Of a stretch of DNA of 64,000 nucleotides, positions 1 through 8,229 are shown piece by piece; the stretch's first letter is position 1; every line of letters starts with the position of its first letter. Source of the stretch: Micromonospora sp. H61 (lineage in GTDB: Bacteria; Actinomycetota; Actinomycetes; Mycobacteriales; Micromonosporaceae); the NCBI RefSeq assembly GCF_018070325.1, contig NZ_JAGPXY010000029.1:1-64000 (forward strand). Direction: 5' to 3'. Below the pieces are notes generated by a model. The model had not been told where the DNA came from. It saw only the letters and a list, made by a program, of their open reading frames with translations, and did no database searches. The position numbers and the translations under genes are program-made.

Positions 1-1203
1 GGGGGCAGCAGCGCTGAGGAGCCTTGGCCGGTACGGGTGGTCAGCCAGAAGGTGGGGGCCTGGATCGCCAAGCTGGGCTGGGTGTGGGTGGACGGGCAGG
101 TGGCGCAGATCAGCCGCCGTCCGGGGGCCAGCACGGTCTTCCTCACCCTGCGTGACCCATCGGCCGACCTGAGCCTGACCGTCACCACCAACCGGGACGT
201 CCTGGACTCCGGAGCGCCGGAGCTACGCGAGGGCGCGCGCGTGGTGCTGCACGCCAAGCCGGAGTTCTACGCCGCCCGGGGCACGCTGAGCCTGCGGGCC
301 GACGAGATCCGTCAGGTGGGGCTCGGGGAGCTGCTGGCCCGACTGGAGAAGCTCAAGAAGCTGCTCGCCGCCGAAGGGCTCTTCGACCGCGCCCGCAAGC
401 GTCGACTGCCGTTCCTGCCCGGCCGGATCGGGCTCATCACCGGTCGCGCGTCGGCGGCGGAGCGGGACGTGCTGACAAATGCTCGACGGCGCTGGCCGGC
501 GGTGGAGTTCCGGACGATCAACGTGGCCGTGCAGGGCCCGTCCGCGGTGCCACAGATCGTCGACGCGCTCAAGGTGCTGGACGCCGACCCGAGCATCGAC
601 GTGATCATCATCGCGCGGGGCGGCGGCGGCATCGAGGACCTGCTGCCCTTCTCCGACGAGGCGCTGTGCCGCGCGGTGTTCGGCTGTCGTACGCCGGTGG
701 TCAGCGCGATCGGCCACGAGACGGACGCGCCCCTGATCGACTACGTCGCCGACGTCCGTGCCTCCACCCCGACCGACGCGGCGAAGCGGGTCGTTCCCGA
801 CCTCACCGAGGAGGTACGCCTCATCGGTCAGGCCCGGCACCGCCTCGAACGGGCGGTACGCAACCTGGTCGACCGGGAGACGCACCGGCTCGACGGGCTG
901 CGTTCACGGCCGGTGCTGGCCCGGCCCCAGGTGATGGTGGAGCATCGGGCGACCGAGCTGACCGCGTTGCGTCAGCGGGCCGGCCGCTGCCTGGAGCACC
1001 GGCTCGCGGCCGCCGAGGATGACCTGCGGCACACCCTCGCGCGGCTGCGCGCGCTCTCCCCCGCCGCCACCCTCGACCGGGGGTACGCGATAGTGCAGCG
1101 CGCGGACGGCCACGTGGTCCGCGCGGCGGCGGAGGTCGGCAAGGGCGACCCGCTGCGGGTACGACTGGCCGACGGCGAGCTGGCCGCCACCGTCGATGGC
1201 TGA
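1..1203 (+). CDS. xseA: Exodeoxyribonuclease VII large subunit (5' end missing)
   Basis: This is the large, catalytic subunit of exonuclease VII, which degrades single-stranded DNA to short oligonucleotides in the cytoplasm during repair. The reading frame is open from the first base, and the residues before the first in-window start (SSAEEPWPVRVVSQKVG) are typical of the family, so the true start lies just upstream of the window. An N-terminal OB-fold (roughly residues 10-105 of the visible part) is followed by the exonuclease domain, with GLITGRASAAERDV and the signature GHETD...ADVRASTPTDAA. The rest is a long helical region ending in the usual DRGYAIV segment. xseB follows at once, as in most bacteria. 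Confidence 0.96.
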   Translation, partial: GGSSAEEPWPVRVVSQKVGAWIAKLGWVWVDGQVAQISRRPGASTVFLTLRDPSADLSLTVTTNRDVLDSGAPELREGARVVLHAKPEFYAARGTLSLRADEIRQVGLGELLARLEKLKKLLAAEGLFDRARKRRLPFLPGRIGLITGRASAAERDVLTNARRRWPAVEFRTINVAVQGPSAVPQIVDALKVLDADPSIDVIIIARGGGGIEDLLPFSDEALCRAVFGCRTPVVSAIGHETDAPLIDYVADVRASTPTDAAKRVVPDLTEEVRLIGQARHRLERAVRNLVDRETHRLDGLRSRPVLARPQVMVEHRATELTALRQRAGRCLEHRLAAAEDDLRHTLARLRALSPAATLDRGYAIVQRADGHVVRAAAEVGKGDPLRVRLADGELAATVDG

Positions 1204-1239
1204 GTGGCGACGCGGCGGGGTGGGGAGTGGTGTGCTGAG

Positions 1240-1470
1240 ATGAACGCGATGACTGACGACACGAAGGCCGGGCCGGACGAGCGGCTCAGTTACGAGCAGG
1301 CCCGCGCCGAGCTGGCCTCGGTGGTGGAGCGACTGGAAGCCGGCGGCACGTCCCTGGAGGAGTCGCTGGCGCTCTGGGAGCGCGGCGAGGCGCTGGCGGT
1401 GATCTGTCAACGCTGGCTGGACGGTGCGCGGGCGCGGATCGACGCCGCCCGGCAGGAGCCCGCTTCCTGA
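1240..1470 (+). CDS. xseB: Exodeoxyribonuclease VII small subunit
   Basis: This is the small helical-hairpin subunit that assembles in several copies on XseA to form exonuclease VII. The protein is 76 residues, the usual size. The core LSYEQARAELASVVERLE, then GGTSLEESLALWERGEAL and the terminal CQRWLDGARARI are diagnostic. I chose the ATG at 1240 because GGGGAG lies about 12 nt upstream. A GTG directly after the xseA stop (1204) and an ATG at 1249 are also in frame. It sits 36 nt after xseA and is surely co-transcribed with it. Confidence 0.93.
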   Translation: MNAMTDDTKAGPDERLSYEQARAELASVVERLEAGGTSLEESLALWERGEALAVICQRWLDGARARIDAARQEPAS

Positions 1471-1479
1471 CCGACCGCC

Positions 1480-1505
1480 GGTGGGGCGGCCGGAGCCGCC
1501 CCACC
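1480..1505. terminator. Bidirectional hairpin terminator between xseB and the lipoprotein gene
   Basis: Perfect 11-bp inverted repeat (GGTGGGGCGGC, four-base loop, GCCGCCCCACC) in the 43-bp gap between two convergent genes. There is no T-tract, as is common for actinobacterial terminators. Confidence 0.7.
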
Positions 1506-1513
1506 TCGGCACG

Positions 1514-2359
1514 TCAGTTGAACAGGCTGTACAGCTCGGCCGGCGCCTCGACGACCTGATCCGCCGGCGGCTTCTGCGCGGCCGTGGCGGCTCCGTAGTC
1601 GGAGTAGGTCATCTTGATCTCCTGGGCGGCGGTCTGCCCGGCGGCCGGCAACTGGAGCACGAGCTCGCTGAGCCGGCCCTGCGGGTCCACCTTCGCGGTG
1701 AACGGGACGGTCTTCGCCTGGGTGCCCAGCGCGGCGATCGTGGCGGCGTTCAACGAGCCCGCCTCGGCGGCCTTCGTGACGTCGATGCTGCCGGCGTACG
1801 CGCCGGTGCCGGTGCTGCGGACCTCGGTGATGCCCTGGGTGAGCACCGCGCTACCGGCCGGGTCGACCTTCTCGAAGTCGAAGCCGAGGTTGCGGTTGCC
1901 CTTGATCCGGTTCTGGTCCAGGTGCTGGTACTTGCCGAGGTTGAGCTGCTTGATGGCGGGCAGGCTGTCGGCGGTGGGGCCGGTCAGCTCCAGCTTGACC
2001 CAGCTGTCCGGCTTGAAGTGGACCACGTCGAGCTTCATCGCCAGGTCGGACGAGGGGCCACCGATCGCGATCTTCATCGCCGCGCTCTGGCTGGGCTGGT
2101 GCACCAGCCCCTCCGCCGTCGAGCCGGCGCCGGCCAGGGTGAACCGGAAGTTCCCGTTGCTGATCTCCTTGGTGGAGTCGAGCAGGGCCTGCTTGGCGTC
2201 ACCCGCCACCGGGGCGCCGGACGCGCTCGCCGTGCCGGACGCGCTCACCGTCGGGGACGGCGTCGATCCGGCGGTGCCGGTTCCGCTGGCGCAGGCGGCC
2301 AGTGCGGGCGTGATCAGAGCGGCGGCTACCAGGCCGGCGCCGAGTCGTCGAACAGTCAT
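1514..2359 (-). CDS. Surface lipoprotein, LppX/LprAFG-like family
   Basis: Exported lipoprotein of 281 residues. The N-terminus has a positively charged MTVRR, a hydrophobic stretch and a lipobox ending LAAC (Cys about residue 23), followed by a Ser/Thr/Ala-rich linker. The body resembles the mycobacterial LppX/LprA/LprF/LprG family, whose members bind lipids or glycolipids between membrane and cell surface. Recognisable segments are the helix of the DSTKEISNGNFRFTL type and the repeated strands with KLDVVHFKPDSWVKLE. A GGGAG lies 6 nt before the ATG. The gene stands alone, with no P55-type transporter beside it, so a glycolipid transport role is inference from the family only. Confidence 0.82.
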   Translation of the reverse strand: MTVRRLGAGLVAAALITPALAACASGTGTAGSTPSPTVSASGTASASGAPVAGDAKQALLDSTKEISNGNFRFTLAGAGSTAEGLVHQPSQSAAMKIAIGGPSSDLAMKLDVVHFKPDSWVKLELTGPTADSLPAIKQLNLGKYQHLDQNRIKGNRNLGFDFEKVDPAGSAVLTQGITEVRSTGTGAYAGSIDVTKAAEAGSLNAATIAALGTQAKTVPFTAKVDPQGRLSELVLQLPAAGQTAAQEIKMTYSDYGAATAAQKPPADQVVEAPAELYSLFN

Positions 2360-2563
2360 ACGTGTCTCCCAAGGGGGTCACCCGACGACCTGGACGGCGC
2401 CGGAAACCGGGCGACGCAGCAGCACCGTCGGCTGCGTCGCGCGACCCGGGCCGAGCAGCGCGCCCGGGTCACCCCCTCCTTGTTCCCTGTCGACGGGTCG
2501 GACAATCACCCTTCGGGCCTGTTGCCCAGATTCGGCGCCAGTGGGCCACCCCACCGGGTCCGG

Positions 2564-3211
2564 TCAGCGCAGTGAGCCGGCCAGTTCGCGGAGTTCGTTG
2601 TCCCGGGCGTCGCCGACGACGATCACCGTGCGGGTCGGCTCCAGCAGGACCAGCGCCTGCTGGTTCCCCCGGGCCGTGTAGAGCTGCCAGGAGCGCCCGG
2701 CCAGCTCGGTGGGGCCCTGCGGCTGACCCTGACTGGTCAGCTCGGCCGGGAGCAGACGGTCCGCCGGGACGCTGCTCTGCAGCAGTTGGACGCCCCGCCC
2801 CTCCGGCGTGAGGTAGCCGAGTCGCAGGTTCGCACCGCCCTCGACGGTCTGGTAGCGGGCGCTGACCGTCTTCCAGTCGGCGCCGAGCCCCTGCGGCTGA
2901 CTCACCGGAAAGACGTTCGCCGAACGTGCCTGCTCGATGGCGGGCGCCGGATCGACCGTGGTGGCCTGGTCGCCGCCGAGGAATCCCCGGTAGAACGCCA
3001 GCAGCAGCGCGATCGGGACGAGCAGCACCAGCAGCGAGATCGCCATGTCCTTCGGCGACCGCTCGGACTTGCCGGACACCGCCGGCGGCGGTGGGGTCGG
3101 GTCGGTCGCGGCGGGCTCACCGCCACGGCCGGCGGGGACGTCGGCCGGCGGCTGGCCGTCGGGCGGCGTGCGGTCGGCGGGTACGCGGTCGGCTGGCTGT
3201 GCGGGTTCCAC
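2564..3211 (-). CDS. DUF4245 membrane-anchored protein
   Basis: This is a DUF4245 protein, a family of unknown function restricted to actinomycetes. About 55 Pro/Ala-rich cytoplasmic residues are followed by one membrane segment (about residues 56-76, SLLVLLVPIALLLAFYRGF) and an extracytoplasmic domain that ends with the family pattern of a short helix carrying ELRELAGSL. The gene is transcribed away from glpX, the arrangement seen in many actinobacteria, but no functional link to FBPase is established. The start is GTG at 3211. No clear ribosome binding site precedes it, so the start may lie further in. Confidence 0.82.
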   Translation of the reverse strand: MEPAQPADRVPADRTPPDGQPPADVPAGRGGEPAATDPTPPPPAVSGKSERSPKDMAISLLVLLVPIALLLAFYRGFLGGDQATTVDPAPAIEQARSANVFPVSQPQGLGADWKTVSARYQTVEGGANLRLGYLTPEGRGVQLLQSSVPADRLLPAELTSQGQPQGPTELAGRSWQLYTARGNQQALVLLEPTRTVIVVGDARDNELRELAGSLR

Positions 3212-3370
3212 CCCGTTATCTTCGCAGCCGCCCGACCGGCGGTATCCGGGCCATCACCGCCCCGCGCCGACGCCCGGTCGGCCATCGTGTGAGGATCAGC
3301 GACAAAGCCGGCAGTGAGGGCCACCCCGCCGCCGGTCGTCCCCGCACCGTCGCGAGGAGGAGTAGCCGTC

Positions 3371-4402
3371 ATGACGAACACCAGGACGCGGATCCCACAG
3401 GATCTCGACCGAAACCTTGCCCTCGACCTGGTCCGGGTCACCGAGGCCGCGGCGATGGCCGCCGGCCGGTGGGTCGGTCGGGGCGACAAGGAGGGCGGCG
3501 ACGGGGCCGCTGTCGACGCGATGCGCAAGCTGATCAACTCGATCCAGATGCGCGGTGTGGTGGTGATCGGCGAGGGCGAGAAGGACAACGCCCCGATGCT
3601 CTTCAACGGCGAGCACGTCGGCGACGGCACCGGCCCGGAGGTGGACGTCGCCGTCGACCCGGTGGACGGCACCACCCTGATGAGCAAGGGCATGCCGAAC
3701 GCGGTGGCGGTGCTCGCCGTCTCCGAGCGCGGTGCGATGTTCGACCCGAGCGCCGTGTTCTACATGGAGAAGCTCGCCGTCGGGCCGGCGTACGCCGACG
3801 TGATCGACATCAACGCCGGTGTGGCGGAGAACCTGCGCCGGATCGCCAAGGTCAAGGGCACCGACGTCTCCGAGGTGACCGTCTGCGTGCTCGACCGGAG
3901 CCGTCACGACGACCTGGTCGCGCAGATCCGCCGAACCGGGGCGGGGATCCGGTTCATCTCCGACGGCGACATCGCGGGCTCCATCGCGGCGGCCCGGGGC
4001 GAGTCGGACGTCGACGTCCTGATGGGCATCGGCGGCACCCCGGAGGGCATCATCTCCGCGTGCGCGCTGAAGTGCATGGGTGGTGCGATGCAGGCCAAGC
4101 TGTGGCCGCGCGACGAGCAGGAGCGGGAGAAGGCGATCGCCGCCGGGCACGACCTGGACCGGGTGCTGGGCACCGACGATCTGGTCACCGGCGACAACTG
4201 CTTCTTCGTGGCGACGGGGGTCACCTCGGGCGACCTGCTGCGCGGGGTGCGTTACCGGGCCGGCGGCGCGTACACCCAGTCGATCGTCATGCGCTCGAAG
4301 AGCGGCACCATCCGGGTGATCGACTCGTACCACCGGCTGGAGAAGCTGGCGCTCTACTCCGCTGTCGACTTCGACGGTCGTCCGCTGGCCGAGCAGGAGT
4401 GA
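3371..4402 (+). CDS. glpX: Fructose-1,6-bisphosphatase class II
   Basis: Converts fructose 1,6-bisphosphate to fructose 6-phosphate, the committed phosphatase step of gluconeogenesis. Most actinobacteria rely on this GlpX type alone. The protein is 343 residues, the usual length. The metal and phosphate motif VDPVDGTT carries Asp96 and Asp99, preceded by GEGEKDNAP around residues 67-75 and followed by GIGGTPEG. I chose the ATG at 3371 because GAGGAGG lies 10 nt upstream and MTNTRTRIPQDLDRNLALDL matches the family start; the 19 extra in-frame codons upstream do not look coding. Its stop overlaps the start of the next gene (GTGA), so the two are translationally coupled. Confidence 0.95.
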   Translation: MTNTRTRIPQDLDRNLALDLVRVTEAAAMAAGRWVGRGDKEGGDGAAVDAMRKLINSIQMRGVVVIGEGEKDNAPMLFNGEHVGDGTGPEVDVAVDPVDGTTLMSKGMPNAVAVLAVSERGAMFDPSAVFYMEKLAVGPAYADVIDINAGVAENLRRIAKVKGTDVSEVTVCVLDRSRHDDLVAQIRRTGAGIRFISDGDIAGSIAAARGESDVDVLMGIGGTPEGIISACALKCMGGAMQAKLWPRDEQEREKAIAAGHDLDRVLGTDDLVTGDNCFFVATGVTSGDLLRGVRYRAGGAYTQSIVMRSKSGTIRVIDSYHRLEKLALYSAVDFDGRPLAEQE

Positions 4403-5385
4403 CAGCCGCCGACACGGCGACCCCGCAGACCCTGTCGGCCGCCCGCCGGATAACCGGCGTCGCGCTGGCGTCGGCCTCCGGGGTCGCGGTGGCGGTGCAG
4501 TCGCGCATCAACGGCGAGCTGGGGGTACGCCTCGACGACGGTTTCGCCGCCGCTGTCGTCTCGTTCGGCACCGGCCTGCTGTTGCTGCTGGTGCTGGTGC
4601 CCGCCACCCCCGGTGGTCGGCGAGGGCTGGCCGCGACGCGGCGGGCCCTGCGGACCGGCACGCTGCGGCCGTGGCAGTGCCTCGGCGGGATGTGCGGAGC
4701 CTTCCTGGTGGCCACCCAGGGCCTCACCATCGGCACGTTGGGCGTGGCGGTCTTCACCGTGGCGGTGGTCGCCGGCCAGACCGGCAGCAGCCTCGCCGTG
4801 GACCGGGCCGGGATCGGGCCGACCGGCCGGCAGCCGATCACCCGGCAGCGGCTGGCCGGCGCGGTGCTCACAGTGCTCGCGGTCGGCCTGGCGGTCGGCG
4901 ACCGTCTTGGCGAACCGGGCGCGCTGGCGCTGGCCCTGCTACCGCTGCTCGCCGGGGTGGGTATCGCCTGGCAGCAGGCCGTCAACGGCCGGGTCCGAGC
5001 GGCGGCCGACAGTGCGTTGACCGCCACGCTTGTCAACTTCTCCGTCGGCACTGTCACCCTGCTCGTCACGTTCGCGATCGACATCGCCGTACGCGGCTGG
5101 CCCGGCGGCCACCTGCCGACCGAGCCGTGGCTCTACCTGGGCGGTCCGATCGGCATCGTGTTCATCGCGATCGCCGCCGCGATCGTCCGCTTCACCGGTG
5201 TGCTGCTGCTCGGCCTGGCCACCATCGCCGGGCAGATCGTGGGCGCCGTCCTGCTGGACCTGATCCTCCCCACAGCGGCCTCGCATCCGGGTGTGAACAC
5301 TCTGCTCGGGGCGGCGCTGACCATGGTGGCGGTGCTGATCGCCGCGCTGGCGCCACCCGCGCGCCGACGTGAGTCCCGAGTGTGA
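4399..5385 (+). CDS. DMT superfamily transporter, DUF606/YdcZ type
   Basis: Integral membrane protein of 328 residues with about ten predicted membrane segments arranged as two homologous halves of five. The DUF606 hallmark, a Q...NG motif in the first helix of each half, is visible twice: AVQSRINGEL near residue 33 and WQQAVNGRV near residue 196. The family belongs to the drug/metabolite transporter superfamily, and its substrates are mostly unknown. The GTG start overlaps the glpX stop by four bases. A shared operon with FBPase suggests transport of a sugar phosphate or carbon intermediate, but that is inference. A poorly supported longer reading frame exists upstream and was rejected. Confidence 0.88.
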   Translation: MTAADTATPQTLSAARRITGVALASASGVAVAVQSRINGELGVRLDDGFAAAVVSFGTGLLLLLVLVPATPGGRRGLAATRRALRTGTLRPWQCLGGMCGAFLVATQGLTIGTLGVAVFTVAVVAGQTGSSLAVDRAGIGPTGRQPITRQRLAGAVLTVLAVGLAVGDRLGEPGALALALLPLLAGVGIAWQQAVNGRVRAAADSALTATLVNFSVGTVTLLVTFAIDIAVRGWPGGHLPTEPWLYLGGPIGIVFIAIAAAIVRFTGVLLLGLATIAGQIVGAVLLDLILPTAASHPGVNTLLGAALTMVAVLIAALAPPARRRESRV

Positions 5386-5438
5386 CGGCAGAGATCCGAC
5401 CTCGTCAGTGACCGTCGCTCCGCCATCGACGACGAATG

Positions 5439-6407
5439 TCAACCGGCGTCGGAGGAGTGCCCGGGGAAGAGGTGTGCGCTCGGGTCGATGGCCACTGCCG
5501 CGTTGTTGACCGCCGTCGCCGCCTCACCGAAGCCGGTGGCGATCAGCCGGACCTTGCCCGGGTACTCGGTGATGTCACCCGCCGCGAAGACCCGGGGCAG
5601 GTTGGTGGCCATCGCGCTGTCGACCAGGATGTGCCGGCGGTCCAGCCGTAGCCCCCACTCGGCGAGCGGGCCCAGGTCGGCGGTGAAGCCGAGGGCGGCC
5701 ACCACGGTGTGCACCGGCAGCGTCTCGGTCGCGCCGCCGCGCACCGTCACCTCGGCACCGGTCACCGCGCCGTCCCCGAGCAGCCTGGTGACCTCGGCGT
5801 TGACCACCACCCGCACCGGCAGGGACAGCACCCGGGCGACCGTCGACGCGTGGGCCCGGAACTTCTCCCGGCGGTGCACCAGAGTCACCGACCGGGCCAG
5901 CGGTTGCAGCGCCAGCGCCCAGTCGAACGCGGAGTCGCCGCCACCGACGATCAGCACGTCCCGATCGGTCAGCTCGGTCGGCTCGGTCACGAAGTAGACG
6001 ATCCCCGAGCCGGGGGCGCCGTCGGCGCACGGCAACGGCCGAGGGCTGAAGCTGCCGAGCCCGCCGGTGACCACTATCGCGCCGCACGCGAGCTGCTCGC
6101 CACCGGCCAGGCCGAGCACCGGGCGGCCGTCGGCGTAGGCGAGCTTCTCCGCCCGGGTGCCGAGCAGGTACTCCGGACCGAACGGTGCCGCCTGGGCCAC
6201 CAGGTTGGCCACCAGGTCGCGGCCCTTGACCGCGGGAAAGCCGGCGACGTCGAGGATCAGCTTCTCCGGGTACATGGCGGTGATCTGACCGCCCGGCTCG
6301 GGCAACGCGTCGATCACCGCCACCGACAGCCCTCGGAACCCGGCGTAGTACGCGGCGAAGAGGCCGGCCGGACCGGCCCCGATCACGGCGACATCAACCT
6401 CGCGCAT
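5439..6407 (-). CDS. Ferredoxin/flavodoxin-NADP reductase, thioredoxin-reductase-like (YumC type)
   Basis: FAD- and NAD(P)-dependent oxidoreductase of about 322 residues. The FAD-binding GAGPAG is at residues 10-15, the NADPH-binding VGGGDSAFDWA is near residue 160, and the C-terminal FAD contact GDITEYPGK is present. It has the fold of thioredoxin reductase but lacks the CxxC redox pair, and the segment VHRREKFRAH fits the ferredoxin-NADP reductases of the YumC group. It probably passes electrons between NADPH and ferredoxin or flavodoxin. I prefer the ATG at 6407, which starts directly with the dinucleotide fold; a GTG 24 nt upstream is also in frame. No ferredoxin gene lies beside it. Confidence 0.86.
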   Translation of the reverse strand: MREVDVAVIGAGPAGLFAAYYAGFRGLSVAVIDALPEPGGQITAMYPEKLILDVAGFPAVKGRDLVANLVAQAAPFGPEYLLGTRAEKLAYADGRPVLGLAGGEQLACGAIVVTGGLGSFSPRPLPCADGAPGSGIVYFVTEPTELTDRDVLIVGGGDSAFDWALALQPLARSVTLVHRREKFRAHASTVARVLSLPVRVVVNAEVTRLLGDGAVTGAEVTVRGGATETLPVHTVVAALGFTADLGPLAEWGLRLDRRHILVDSAMATNLPRVFAAGDITEYPGKVRLIATGFGEAATAVNNAAVAIDPSAHLFPGHSSDAG

Positions 6408-6514
6408 GGCGTACCGTCGCTTTCCGCTCACGGATCAACGCGTGCTGATCTCGACCGTAAGCGGGCGGCGACGGCCGGGCAAGCACGTCCCAGAGGCCGC
6501 GCCGGAGAATCGCC

Positions 6515-7168
6515 TCAGGGCAGGCTGAGCGTGGAGCCCGAGTAGTCCGGGCCGCCCACGGCGGGTCGTCGGCGGCGGAACAGGATCGCCGCCACCACCC
6601 CGCCGAGCAGGCCGAACAGGTGCCCCTGCCAGGAGATCCGCTCGTCGGTGGGGAGGATGCCGACCAATTGCCAGCCGTAGAGCAGACCGACAAGGAGGAA
6701 GACCGCGAAGTTCCACCAGCTGCGCTCGACGATGCCCCGGGTGAGCAGGATGCCCAGGTAGCCGAAGATGACACCGCTGGCGCCGACCACCACCGAGTTG
6801 GGTGAGCCGGTGAACCACACGCCGAGCCCGCTGACCAGGATGATGACCAGGGTCGACCAGAGGAACCGGCGGGCGCCGGCGGCGAGGACGAAGGTGCCCA
6901 GCAGGATCAGCGGGATGCTGTTGCTGTAGAGGTGGTCGAAACCGTGGTGCAGGAACGGGGAGAAGAAGACCCCGTCCAGCCCGTCGATGCGCTGCGGGAT
7001 GATGCCGGCGGTGGCGTCCAGGCCGAACGCGAGCCCCTGGTCGACGGCCTCGATGAGGAAGAGGAACGGGACCACCGCGCACATGGCGACGAACGCCCGG
7101 CCGAGCGCGGCGTAGAACGCCTCGGTGCCGAACTGATAGGGGTCGCCGCTTGACGGGTGCAGGGTCAC
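6515..7168 (-). CDS. Rhomboid family intramembrane serine protease
   Basis: Six-transmembrane protease of 217 residues that cleaves membrane-spanning substrates. The catalytic Ser131 lies in GASG within VVVGASGVIFGYLG, and the catalytic His183 in the last helix (WQGHLFGLLGG). The upstream HHGFDHLYSN carries the family His and Asn oxyanion residues. The GTG at 7168 is the only start codon between this gene and the preceding same-strand gene; TAGCAG lies 7 nt before it and could be a weak -10 for a leaderless message. Substrates cannot be inferred. It is oriented like the transglycosylase upstream but separated from it by a strong hairpin. Confidence 0.9.
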   Translation of the reverse strand: MTLHPSSGDPYQFGTEAFYAALGRAFVAMCAVVPFLFLIEAVDQGLAFGLDATAGIIPQRIDGLDGVFFSPFLHHGFDHLYSNSIPLILLGTFVLAAGARRFLWSTLVIILVSGLGVWFTGSPNSVVVGASGVIFGYLGILLTRGIVERSWWNFAVFLLVGLLYGWQLVGILPTDERISWQGHLFGLLGGVVAAILFRRRRPAVGGPDYSGSTLSLP

Positions 7169-7228
7169 TCCACAACTGCTATCAGCAAAAGCGGCCGACC
7201 GCCACTCACGTCCCGTCCGGAGTACGCG

Positions 7229-7267
7229 CGAAGGCGGGGCGGTGGAGAGCCACCTGCCCCGCCTTCG
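7229..7267 (-). terminator. Long hairpin terminator after the transglycosylase gene
   Basis: A 17-bp stem (arms 7229-7245 and 7250-7267, AGAG loop, one bulged base) begins 7 bases past the stop of the transglycosylase gene and separates it from the rhomboid gene. No T-run follows it. Confidence 0.75.
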
Positions 7268-7274
7268 ACAGCCG

Positions 7275-7952
7275 TCAGTAGTGGTTGTTGTTCTGGAAGT
7301 AGGTCCAGGCACCGCAGGGCGTCTTGTACCTGCCCTTGATGTAGCCCAATCCCCACTTGATCTGCGTGGCGGGGTTGGTCCGCCAGTCGGACGCGACGGA
7401 GCCCATCTTGCTGCCCGGCAGAGACTGCGGGATGCCGTACGCACCGGACGAGGAGTTGTTGGCCTTGTGGTTCCAGCCGCTCTCCTTGGTCCAGAGCTTC
7501 TCCAGGCACGGGAACTCGGCGATGCCGAAGCCGGCGGCGATCATCAGCGCGCAGCCGGTCTTGCGGTTGCCGCTGTACTCCGCGCAGGACGCCGGGATGG
7601 GCCCGTCGTACGGCTTGGCTGGCGCGTTGGCGGCCGCGCGTTCGCGTTTGCGGGACGCCGCGGCGGCCTCGGCCCGGCGGGCCCGCTCGGCGGCCTCCTT
7701 GGCGGCCTGCTTCGCCCGCAGCTTGGCCTGGTACTCGGCGGCCCGCTGCTTGGAGAACTGCACCTGGTGGGCGGCCTGCCGCTCGCGCTGGTACGCGAGG
7801 TCGGCCCGGTCGACCTCGAGACTGACCTGCTCGGTCAGACCCTGTTGCTGGGTTTCCCGGTCTTCGCCCAGGTAGAAGCCACCGGCAACGCCCACGGAGA
7901 GCAGCGCTACAGCAGCCGTACGGGCGCCCAACCGGCTCCACAGCCGACTCAC
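7275..7952 (-). CDS. Secreted lytic-transglycosylase-like peptidoglycan hydrolase
   Basis: Exported or membrane-anchored murein hydrolase of 225 residues. A hydrophobic signal/anchor spans about residues 11-28. Next comes a long Ala/Arg/Glu-rich coiled coil (about 35-108), then a goose-lysozyme/SLT-like domain (about 120-225). The domain has the presumed catalytic Glu157 in KESGWN and the following SSGAYGIPQSLPGSKM, as in transglycosylases and aggregation-promoting-factor C-terminal domains. I chose GTG 7952 because GAAGGGA lies about 7 nt upstream and the hydrophobic N-terminus follows directly. The region 200-280 nt upstream carries a Crp-like palindrome. Four cysteines in the catalytic domain could form disulfides outside the cell. 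Confidence 0.86.
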   Translation of the reverse strand: MSRLWSRLGARTAAVALLSVGVAGGFYLGEDRETQQQGLTEQVSLEVDRADLAYQRERQAAHQVQFSKQRAAEYQAKLRAKQAAKEAAERARRAEAAAASRKRERAAANAPAKPYDGPIPASCAEYSGNRKTGCALMIAAGFGIAEFPCLEKLWTKESGWNHKANNSSSGAYGIPQSLPGSKMGSVASDWRTNPATQIKWGLGYIKGRYKTPCGAWTYFQNNNHY

Positions 7953-8179
7953 GAAGTGGTCCCTTCGTCGGGAGCAAGGACGTGGCGCGGCGCAGACCAC
8001 AGGTGGGCCGTCAGCCGTGCCACGAGCGCCCCGACCGGTTGCCGGCCGCGCCGACGCACCGACCTTCGCCGATGTCGTCCGTCTCGGGACGAACGATCGC
8101 CAACGATTCCGGTGGTGCGTGGACGCTCGTGGGACACGATTGCGCACAGTGAGGCTGATGGGAAACCAACCAGGCCGTT

Positions 8180-8195
8180 TGTGACCTGCGCCACA
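8180..8195. promoter_or_regulatory. Crp-like palindrome upstream of the transglycosylase gene
   Basis: TGTGA-CCTGCG-CCACA matches the Crp consensus TGTGA-N6-TCACA at nine of ten positions, and also the GTG-N6-GNCAC form reported for streptomycetes, on both strands. It lies between the phoH stop and the transglycosylase start, about 230 nt from the latter. Binding is predicted from sequence only. Confidence 0.55.
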
Positions 8196-8229
8196 CTAAA
8201 AATGCGGACAAAGGCCCACATAATACCCG

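Noticed and set aside
2374..2486. Distant inverted repeat AGGGGGTCACCCG/CGGGTCACCCCCT between the lipoprotein and DUF4245 genes
   Set aside because: One mismatch and about 90 bases of spacing in GC-rich DNA; likely chance.
7953..8229. Possible ydaO (c-di-AMP) riboswitch before the transglycosylase gene
   Set aside because: Such hydrolase genes often have one in actinobacteria, but I could not find the conserved core sequences or paired elements in the leader.
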